5,843 nt of DNA, from NCBI GenBank assembly GCA_031282095.1, contig JAITEJ010000201.1, positions 1-5,843 of the forward strand, in the 5' to 3' direction. The stretch's first letter is position 1, and each line of letters opens with the position of its first letter. The DNA comes from Clostridiales bacterium. Lineage in GTDB: Bacteria > Bacillota_A > Clostridia > Christensenellales > CAG-917. This document shows positions 1-4,740 of this stretch, in pieces. Under the pieces are notes generated by a model. The model was given only the letters and a program-made list of their open reading frames with translations, was not told the origin of the DNA and searched no databases. The position numbers were made by a program, and so were the translations under genes.

Positions 1-91
1 ACCAATTCGCCCAGAAGTCAACCAACACGGGTTTATCACCGTTTATAACGGTATCGAAATTTTCACTCGTAGCGTCTAAATATGCCGCCAT
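1..91 (-). CDS. trxA: Thioredoxin, N-terminal part (cut by window edge)
   Basis: Only the first 30 codons are present. They read MAAYLDATSENFDTVINGDK followed by PVLVDFWANW. The PVLVDFWA-x-W block is the strand that leads into the thioredoxin active site; the CGPC motif itself would lie just past the left edge and is not seen. Thioredoxins are small cytosolic dithiol proteins that reduce protein disulfides and are recycled by thioredoxin reductase. The ATG at 91 is preceded by a strong AAGGAG ribosome binding site (about 98-103), which fixes the start. The gene lies 58 bp after the rseC-like gene on the same strand, so co-transcription is likely. Another thioredoxin-fold protein with the same N-terminal strand cannot be fully excluded without the active site. 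Confidence 0.82.
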   Translation of the reverse strand, partial: MAAYLDATSENFDTVINGDKPVLVDFWANW

Positions 92-105
92 TTTCTTCTC
101 CTTTT

Positions 106-123
106 CCGATGAAGCTTCATCGG
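106..123. promoter_or_regulatory. Perfect 18-bp palindrome before trxA
   Basis: CCGATGAAG is followed directly by its reverse complement CTTCATCGG. On the plus strand it is followed by CTTTTTA, the form of an intrinsic terminator for transcripts running rightward. On the minus strand, the direction of the genes, it is followed by GGAAAAGGAG, so it is not a terminator there. It sits in the rseC-trxA gap immediately before the trxA ribosome binding site, where an mRNA hairpin could affect processing, stability or translation of trxA. Confidence 0.5.
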
Positions 124-149
124 CTTTTTATGTACTTCTTTTAAGTTTT

Positions 150-656
150 TTAACCGCGTTCGTCCGCTTCCCCGTCATTCCCGGCTTCCGAGCCGTAATA
201 CGCCGCCGGATCCGCACGGTATAATTCCGTTCCGTTCGGAAGTCCCGCTCCGCCCGCCGAGTCCTCGTCGCCTATCATGACGGGACTGAACCCCTTGATC
301 TTTTTCAGCGCCGAATCAAGAACAACGCCTATGGCAAAGCCTAGCACAAGACCGGCGCAAGCCAATATAATCTGCACGGTTTCACCGGCGGACTTCCCGC
401 AAATCAACCCGACCGCCACCAAAATAAGGGGAATAACGTAGACAATCAAAGCGGCGGTCATAACGTATTTATTCCCCATTTCCACGCTGACCGTATCTCC
501 TACGTTCTTATCAAGCGTGTTTTTTATGAGAATTTCCACCTTCATGCCGCCCTTCGACACCACGCACATACGGCATTTATCACACGCGGAATGACGGTCG
601 AAAGAAACGACCGCTTTGTCCTTTTTTAGTTTTACGATTGTTCCTCTTTCTACCAT
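150..656 (-). CDS. rseC: RseC/MucC-family membrane redox protein
   Basis: A 168-residue protein of the SoxR-reducing / RseC family. Residues 1-24 match the typical start of the family (short beta segment, then KAVVSF and a Cys-bearing loop). Cys25, Cys28 and Cys31 form a CxxCxxC cluster (CDKCRMC), the family's probable metal or Fe-S/redox site. Two hydrophobic segments follow, at about 66-86 and 95-113, so the protein is predicted to be an inner-membrane protein with both ends cytosolic. Residues after about 120 form a Gly/Ala/Asp/Glu-rich tail of about 48 residues that looks disordered and makes the protein slightly long. In E. coli RseC affects sigma-E and takes part in reduction of SoxR together with Rsx/Rnf proteins. 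In Gram-positives the role is not settled. The start at 656 is supported by the family N-terminus, but the ribosome binding site is weak (AGGG about 14 nt upstream). It lies 100 bp after aspS and 58 bp before trxA. The thioredoxin neighbour fits a redox role. Confidence 0.85.
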   Translation of the reverse strand: MVERGTIVKLKKDKAVVSFDRHSACDKCRMCVVSKGGMKVEILIKNTLDKNVGDTVSVEMGNKYVMTAALIVYVIPLILVAVGLICGKSAGETVQIILACAGLVLGFAIGVVLDSALKKIKGFSPVMIGDEDSAGGAGLPNGTELYRADPAAYYGSEAGNDGEADERG

Positions 657-703
657 ATTAACGGCATCATCCCTATAAACGACGGAATAAAAAACGGCTT
701 CAA

Positions 704-737
704 ACGGTTTAATTATCCCTTTGGAAAGATAAACCGT
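704..737 (-). terminator. Possible weak terminator after aspS
   Basis: An 8-bp inverted repeat (ACGGTTTA / TAAACCGT) lies in the aspS-rseC gap. Read on the minus strand it is followed, after about ten bases, by a T6 run (689-694). The distance between stem and T-run is too long for a classic intrinsic terminator. It may be an attenuating hairpin that lowers rseC and trxA expression relative to aspS, or chance. Confidence 0.3.
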
Positions 738-756
738 ATCGTCGGTCCCTTTTTGC

Positions 757-2547
757 CTATTCCTTGCGACATATCTCTATCCCCAATTCCTTAAGCTGCT
801 TATTCTCCACAACATCGGGAGCGCCCGTCATCAAGCAAGACGCGTTCTGAACCTTAGGAAAAGCTATGACGTCCTTTATATTATCCGTCCCCGTAAAAAG
901 CATGGTCAGTCTATCCATTCCGAACGCAAGCCCGCCGTGGGGGGGAGCGCCGTATTTGAACGCCTCGATGAAGAAACCGAAACGCTCCTTTATCTCCTCA
1001 TCGCTCATACCCAAAACCCGGAACATCAGTTTCTGTATCGCGGGATCATGGATTCTGACGCTGCCGCCGCCCGCCTCCTGCCCGTTTATAACGAGGTCGT
1101 ACGCCTTCGCGCGCACCTTAAGCGGATCGGACTCCATATATTGAAGATCCTCGTTTTTCGGGCAGGTGAACGGATGGTGCATAGCATAGTATCTTCCGTC
1201 CTCCGCGCTGTATTCGTACAGCGGAAAATCCTTAACCCAAAGTATGTCGAATTTGCTCTCGTCAATGAGCGCGAGCTTTTTAGCTATATGCAGACGCAGG
1301 GCGCCCAGCGCGTCAAATACCGTTTTATCGCTCTTATCCGCGACAATAAACGCCGCGTCGCCCTCTTTTACATCAAGCCGCGCCTTAAACGCCGTAATTT
1401 CCGCCTCGCTCAAAAATTTAAAGAACGACGGGGCCGCGCCGTCCTTAAAAAGCGCGGACACCACGCCTTTAGCGCCGAAATCCTTTACAAATTCACCGAA
1501 CGCGTCGCAATCCTTTCTCGTAAACCGCGCCGCCGCGCCGGGTACGACTATCGCGCGGACGGAGCCGCCTCCTGCGACGGCGTCCTTAAACATCCCGAAA
1601 CCGCATTCCGCGGCTTCCGCGCTTAAGTCCTGAAGTTCCAGCCCGAAACGGGTGTCCGGTTTATCGCTGCCGAACCGATTCATGGCTTCCGTAAAAGAAA
1701 GCCGCTTGAAAGGCTCCGTGAAATTAATGCTCAGACAGTCCGCGAACAGCTTCTTGATAAGCCCCTCCGCGATATCCATAACGTCGTCCTCGCTGTCCAC
1801 AAAGCTCATTTCCATATCTATCTGCGTGAACTCCGGCTGACGATTGGCGCGCAGATCCTCGTCGCGGAAACAGCGCGCGATTTGATAATATCTATCCATG
1901 CCGGAAATCATAAGCAGTTGCTTATAAAGCTGAGGAGACTGAGGCAAGGCGTAAAACGCGCCGTTTTTAATTCGCGACGGCACTAAATAGTCGCGCGCGC
2001 CTTCCGGCGTGGATTTTCCCAAAAATGGGGTTTCAATCTCCAAAAAGTCATGTTCAGCCAGGTAATTACGCGCGGTACGCGCAATTTTATCCCGCATTAT
2101 CAGCTTGCTTTGCAAGGCGGGGCGGCGTAAATCTAAATAACGGTATTTGAGCCTGAGCGGTTCGTTGACGTTTACGTCGTCGGCGATAAAGAAAGGCGCG
2201 GTTTCAGCCTCCGCGACGATGCGCAAATCGGACGCGCATACCTCAATGCCGCCCGTAGGCATATTCGCGTTTTCGTTCTTCGCGGAACGAAGCCGTACGC
2301 AGCCTTTGACCACAAGCACATATTCGTTGCGCACGGACGCAGCCTTGTCGAACAATTCCTTGTTTGCGGATATGTCGAACGCAACCTGCACGATACCCGT
2401 GCGGTCTCTCAGATCGATAAACAAAAGCGCGCCTAAATTTCTGCACTTTTGCGCGAAGCCCATGACGACGACCTCTTTCCCGTTGTGCTCGGTGCGAAGC
2501 GTTCCGCACATATCGGTTCTTTTCAGTCCCGTAAAAAATTCCGCCAT
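757..2547 (-). CDS. aspS: Aspartyl-tRNA synthetase
   Basis: A 596-residue class IIb synthetase that charges tRNA-Asp with aspartate; about 590 residues is usual for the bacterial form. The N-terminal OB-fold anticodon-binding domain spans about 1-115 (LLFIDLRDRTGIVQVAF at 41-57). The catalytic core follows with LRLKYRYLDLRRP at 131-143, TPEGARDYLVPSR at 180-192, FYALPQSPQLYKQ at 198-210, motif 2 FRDEDLRANRQPEFTQ at 227-242, GQEAGGGSVRIHD at 489-501 and motif 3 GGLAFGMDRL at 538-547. The insertion at about 300-415 is the bacterial GAD domain. Leu38 aligns with E. coli Leu30, a position reported as His in many non-discriminating enzymes, so this one is more likely Asp-specific (inference). The start is MAEFF at 2547, with AAGGAAA as ribosome binding site seven bases upstream. 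The open frame extends to 2637, but that part runs through a repeat and has no family match. The gene probably heads an aspS-rseC-trxA unit. No T-box is visible in its leader. Confidence 0.97.
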   Translation of the reverse strand: MAEFFTGLKRTDMCGTLRTEHNGKEVVVMGFAQKCRNLGALLFIDLRDRTGIVQVAFDISANKELFDKAASVRNEYVLVVKGCVRLRSAKNENANMPTGGIEVCASDLRIVAEAETAPFFIADDVNVNEPLRLKYRYLDLRRPALQSKLIMRDKIARTARNYLAEHDFLEIETPFLGKSTPEGARDYLVPSRIKNGAFYALPQSPQLYKQLLMISGMDRYYQIARCFRDEDLRANRQPEFTQIDMEMSFVDSEDDVMDIAEGLIKKLFADCLSINFTEPFKRLSFTEAMNRFGSDKPDTRFGLELQDLSAEAAECGFGMFKDAVAGGGSVRAIVVPGAAARFTRKDCDAFGEFVKDFGAKGVVSALFKDGAAPSFFKFLSEAEITAFKARLDVKEGDAAFIVADKSDKTVFDALGALRLHIAKKLALIDESKFDILWVKDFPLYEYSAEDGRYYAMHHPFTCPKNEDLQYMESDPLKVRAKAYDLVINGQEAGGGSVRIHDPAIQKLMFRVLGMSDEEIKERFGFFIEAFKYGAPPHGGLAFGMDRLTMLFTGTDNIKDVIAFPKVQNASCLMTGAPDVVENKQLKELGIEICRKE

Positions 2548-2564
2548 ATTGTTTCCTTTTCGGC

Positions 2565-2860
2565 ACGCGCCGACGCGCGGCGCGCGTATATTATTATTTT
2601 TGTCCGCTCTTAAAGGTGCGGAAGTATGCGCCGGCATGAGACGCGGCGCGCGTTACAAACTCAAGAACAACCGACGCGGCGCGACGCAACAACGGTATGC
2701 GCCAACGTTAAGCGCGCGAATGTTATCGTCGCGTGCAGGCATAAACAAAAGCTAACCGAAGTATGCGCCGGCACAAAACGCGCGTTTATGGATTTTCACT
2801 ACGTTTTCCGCGTTATAAGAACCGATGTGCGCGCCGGCGCAAAACGCGCGTATGTTATTA
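2565..2860 (-). repeat. Five degenerate repeats, ~66-bp period, in aspS leader
   Basis: Five GC-rich repeats of about 35 bp sit at roughly 2565-2600, 2622-2655, 2693-2728, 2757-2791 and 2821-2860. Their GCGCC cores start at 2567, 2628, 2699, 2765 and 2831, giving spacings of 61, 71, 66 and 66 bp. Read in the aspS direction a unit is AT-rich, then ACGCGCG, then often TTTTG, then GCCGGCGCATACTTCGG. Units two and four share GAAGTATGCGCCGGCA; units four and five share CAAAACGCGCGT; units one and five share CGCGCGTAT followed by TTATTATT. Central parts are self-complementary, so each unit could form a small hairpin. No protein is credible here: the period is not constant and there is no ribosome binding site. 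The first repeat begins about ten bases upstream of the aspS ribosome binding site. Confidence 0.7.
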
Positions 2861-2897
2861 TTCTCTTCTTTTTACCTTTATTCGGATCGGCGTATAT

Positions 2898-2926
2898 ATT
2901 TTAATACATGGACGCTCCAAAAGCAA
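2898..2926 (-). promoter_or_regulatory. Candidate aspS promoter
   Basis: On the minus strand, TTGCTT (2921-2926) is followed after exactly 17 bases by TAAAAT (2898-2903), a sigma-A-like pair with one or two departures from consensus at each box. Transcription would start near 2891 and give an aspS leader of about 340 nt that contains the whole five-unit repeat array. The rest of the gap up to the tRNA promoter (2927-3080) holds no gene; it has a short direct repeat CCCGCGTTT twice at about 2997-3017. Confidence 0.5.
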
Positions 2927-3080
2927 GCATTTAAGACACGACAATGAAATTATCCCGACAAATAGATAAAAAGCGCCTACGCCGACGGTTCGATAACCCG
3001 CGTTTTATCCCGCGTTTCGCCTTTCGGCGTGTCCGCGGCAAAAAAATTTTCAAAGAAACGCCGTAACCGCCTAAATAATG

Positions 3081-3109
3081 TTGACATGCCGCGCGCGCCG
3101 TGATAGAAT
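3081..3109 (+). promoter_or_regulatory. Promoter of the tRNA cluster
   Basis: TTGACA (3081-3086), 17 bases, TAGAAT (3104-3109): a perfect -35 box, ideal spacing and a one-mismatch -10 box. The predicted start is near 3116, about 60 bases before tRNA-Gly. The inverted repeat AATGCT-AA-AGCATT (3107-3120) overlaps the -10 box and the start site. Confidence 0.85.
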
Positions 3110-3176
3110 GCTAAAGCATTAACGGTGTTTGAGTTTATTGTGGCGAGTCCGCACGACGTGAAGCATTTTTTTTGAC

Positions 3177-3250
3177 GCGGGTGTAGTTCAACGGTAGAAT
3201 CCCAGCCTTCCAAGCTGGTCGCGTGGGTTCGATTCCCATCACCCGCTCCA
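3177..3250 (+). tRNA. tRNA-Gly (UCC)
   Basis: Full cloverleaf: acceptor GCGGGTG pairs with CACCCGC, the anticodon stem CCAGC/GCTGG encloses loop CTTCCAA with anticodon TCC, and the T-loop is TTCGATT. Discriminator U and CCA are encoded (3247-3250). It decodes GGA/GGG codons. It is the first gene after the cluster promoter, and only six bases separate it from tRNA-Arg. Confidence 0.97.
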
Positions 3251-3256
3251 CCTTAC

Positions 3257-3333
3257 GGTCCAGTAGCTCAGTAGGACAGAGCAACGGCCTTCTAAGCCGT
3301 GGGTCGGGGGTTCGAATCCCTCCTGGTCCGCCA
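3257..3333 (+). tRNA. tRNA-Arg (UCU)
   Basis: Anticodon stem ACGGC/GCCGT with loop CTTCTAA, anticodon TCT, decoding AGA/AGG. D-arm GCTC/GAGC and T-loop TTCGAAT are normal; discriminator G and CCA are encoded (3330-3333). The acceptor stem GGTCCAG against CTGGTCC has a U3-U70 mismatch (bases 3259 and 3327); all other six pairs are Watson-Crick. The gene is otherwise intact and probably functional. Confidence 0.95.
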
Positions 3334-3667
3334 AAACACTTACGGCGCGGACGGCTACCGAGGTTCGCTTACCAATCGTTTCCATTGTCTGAAAGCTATG
3401 CGTCCGCAAGGGATTTTAATACGCGTTTTGCGATGTTCGTCAAACTCCCGTTTGATGAACATTCCGTTGGAATCTTTAAATCCGAATCGGAGCGCGAAAC
3501 CTGCGGCTTTTACGGCGTATATGGTCGAGAAAGGAAAGATACCGTGTCCGTGCGGGATCTACGGTTTCGGAGCGTATGGCGGCATACGGTTAAAAAGGAA
3601 AGACTTTCGCTCTTGCAAGCGTCGTTTTATTTTCATTAATCCGCGCGTCGAACACGTATTTTTTTAC
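3334..3667 (+). other. 334-bp spacer in tRNA cluster, no gene seen
   Basis: No open frame here has a ribosome binding site or recognisable protein; those that cross it run into tRNA genes. It holds a strong hairpin at 3433-3462 (13-bp stem with one G-U pair, loop TCCC) and a smaller one at 3573-3588 (CGTATG/CATACG, loop GCGG). The motif ATACGCGTTTTGCG at about 3419-3432 resembles the core of the repeats in front of aspS. Neither hairpin is followed by a T-run. Confidence 0.5.
3433..3462 (+). repeat. Strong hairpin in tRNA spacer
   Basis: ATGTTCGTCAAAC pairs with GTTTGATGAACAT around the loop TCCC, thirteen pairs with a single G-U. There is no T-run after it, so it is not an intrinsic terminator. 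It could be an RNA processing or protection signal within the tRNA precursor, an operator-like palindrome, or part of a small RNA. The function is unknown. Confidence 0.6.
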
Positions 3668-3745
3668 GGTGGGCATAGCTCAGTTGGCAGTAGCGCCAGG
3701 TTGTGGCCCTGGAGGTCATGGGTTCAAATCCCATTGCTCACCCCA
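3668..3745 (+). tRNA. tRNA-His (GUG)
   Basis: Anticodon stem CCAGG/CCTGG with loop TTGTGGC, anticodon GTG. The extra 5' base G-1 (3668), diagnostic of tRNA-His, faces the discriminator C73 (3742). Acceptor GTGGGCA/TGCTCAC has one G-U pair. T-loop TTCAAAT; CCA is encoded (3743-3745). The fourth D-stem pair (13-22) is C-U, a tolerated position. Confidence 0.96.
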
Positions 3746-3759
3746 TTTTTAATACCATG

Positions 3760-3794
3760 CGGAAGCGGTTGCCCGTTTGGGCAAATCGTTTCCG
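3760..3794 (+). repeat. Hairpin between tRNA-His and tRNA-Gln
   Basis: CGGAAGCGGTTGCCC (3760-3774) pairs with 3779-3794 around loop GTTT, fifteen pairs with two G-U and one bulged A. It is followed by TAAAAACC, not by T, so it is not a terminator in the direction of the tRNAs. It fills most of the 59-bp spacer and probably folds in the precursor transcript. Confidence 0.6.
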
Positions 3795-3804
3795 TAAAAA
3801 CCGT

Positions 3805-3879
3805 AGGGGTGTAGCCAAGCGGTAAGGCACGGGACTTTGACTCCCGCACTCGTAAGTTCAAATCTTGCCACCCCTGCCA
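3805..3879 (+). tRNA. tRNA-Gln (UUG)
   Basis: Anticodon stem CGGGA/TCCCG with loop CTTTGAC, anticodon TTG, decoding CAA/CAG. Acceptor AGGGGTG/CACCCCT is fully paired, with A1-U72 where many bacterial tRNA-Gln have U1-A72; both are weak first pairs. T-loop TTCAAAT, discriminator G and CCA are encoded (3876-3879). Confidence 0.95.
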
Positions 3880-3967
3880 CAAGGGTCTACGTCCGAATCC
3901 CGCCTTAACCGGCGCGTATTCATCCCTAAAATAATACGCGGAAAGTTGCCGCTTTTCGCAGATTTAC

Positions 3968-4043
3968 GATCCATTAGCTCAGCCGGTAGAGCACATGACT
4001 TTTAATCATGGTGTCCGGAGTTCGACCCTCCGATGGATCACCA
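3968..4043 (+). tRNA. tRNA-Lys (UUU)
   Basis: Anticodon stem CATGA/TCATG with loop CTTTTAA, anticodon TTT, decoding AAA/AAG. Acceptor GATCCAT/ATGGATC is fully paired. T-stem CGGAG/CTCCG with loop TTCGACC; discriminator A and CCA are encoded (4040-4043). A second lysine tRNA (CUU) ends the cluster. The 88-bp spacer before it holds an 8-bp inverted repeat CGCGTATT/AATACGCG at 3913-3940. Confidence 0.97.
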
Positions 4044-4251
4044 CTTTTACCGCTTATTTCGTTTCGCCCGAAATCGGAGCGGAGCGGAAATGAAACTTTA
4101 ACCCGCAACCGCGCATATCTTGTCTGCCGAGTGAACGCTTGTCTGCCGGACTATACTTCGGGTGAGGAGTATTCAAGTCTTGCGCTTCAAGCCGCGGCGG
4201 TGCGTTTATTTACGGGAGCGGAACAAAAACTCCGTTTATATCAAACATCTT

Positions 4252-4335
4252 GCGACCGTGGCGGAATTGGCAGACGCGCCGGATTTAGGTTCCGGTATCT
4301 TTGATGTGGGAGTTCAAGTCTCTTCGGTCGCACCA
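4252..4335 (+). tRNA. tRNA-Leu (UAG)
   Basis: Class II tRNA with a long variable arm after the anticodon stem CCGGA/TCCGG. Loop TTTAGGT gives anticodon TAG, decoding CUA and other CUN codons. Acceptor GCGACCG/CGGTCGC is fully paired; discriminator A and CCA are encoded (4332-4335). A T-rich run (about 4336-4353) follows at once and may weaken transcription before the next promoter. The 208-bp spacer in front (4044-4251) has no gene; it contains an 11-bp direct repeat CTTGTCTGCCG at 4119 and 4138. Confidence 0.96.
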
Positions 4336-4425
4336 CTTCTTTTGTTTTTTCTCTTGCAGTAGCACTTCGGTATTTCGCCGTATTTGCGAAATTCGTGTCC
4401 TTGTTAGGTTTTGCGGTAAAATCGT

Positions 4426-4454
4426 TTGACACGTTTAGCGCTTTATTATAGAAT
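4426..4454 (+). promoter_or_regulatory. Promoter of tRNA-Lys (CUU)
   Basis: TTGACA (4426-4431), 17 bases, TAGAAT (4449-4454), followed by an AT-rich stretch. The boxes and spacing are the same as in the cluster promoter at 3081. The last tRNA can therefore be transcribed on its own, about 20 bases from promoter to gene. Confidence 0.85.
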
Positions 4455-4474
4455 ATATACGCTTTAAATATAAC

Positions 4475-4550
4475 GCGCTTTTAGCTCAGTCGGTAGAGCA
4501 ACTGACTCTTAATCAGTGGGTCCCGGGTTCGAATCCCTGAAGGCGCACCA
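4475..4550 (+). tRNA. tRNA-Lys (CUU)
   Basis: Anticodon stem ACTGA/TCAGT with loop CTCTTAA, anticodon CTT, decoding AAG. Acceptor GCGCTTT/AAGGCGC has one U-G pair. The T-stem CCGGG/CCCTG carries a C50-U64 mismatch (bases 4524 and 4538); T-loop TTCGAAT is normal. Discriminator A and CCA are encoded (4547-4550). It has its own promoter and is followed by the cluster terminator. Confidence 0.96.
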
Positions 4551-4563
4551 CACCAATCCGTAC

Positions 4564-4600
4564 GACAAGGACGCAAATATTGCGTCCTTGTCTTTTATTT
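4564..4600 (+). terminator. Intrinsic terminator of the tRNA cluster
   Basis: GACAAGGACGCAA (4564-4576) pairs perfectly with TTGCGTCCTTGTC (4580-4592) around loop ATA and is followed by TTTTATTT. This is a textbook Rho-independent terminator 14 bases after the CCA of tRNA-Lys (CUU). Confidence 0.93.
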
Positions 4601-4740
4601 AGGTTTCCCGCCGCTTTCGGTCTCTTTGCCGTCGCTTTTACCGACACGCAATCCGCAATATTTCCGAACCCTTACATCCTAAACAAGCAAAACACAAGAC
4701 GTAAGGGAACGCAAGATACTTTATTTATATCAAGAAGCAT

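Noticed and set aside
866..1633. Plus-strand open frames inside aspS
   Set aside because: They are antisense to a fully conserved synthetase gene and match no known protein.
2548..2637. Upstream extension of AspRS by 30 residues
   Set aside because: The extension reads through the first repeat unit, has no family match, and the start at 2547 has a proper ribosome binding site and a typical N-terminus.
2626..2904. 92-residue open frame with a 22-residue repeat (VCAGTKRA type)
   Set aside because: It results from the 66-bp DNA repeat. It has no ribosome binding site or homology and runs against aspS through its predicted promoter.
2977..3213. Minus-strand open frame before the tRNA cluster
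   Set aside because: It overlaps tRNA-Gly and the cluster promoter and has no recognisable protein features.
4119..4200. Degenerate tRNA in the Lys-Leu spacer
   Set aside because: A T-arm-like ATTCAAGTCTTGC is present, but no acceptor, D-arm or anticodon arm pairs around it.
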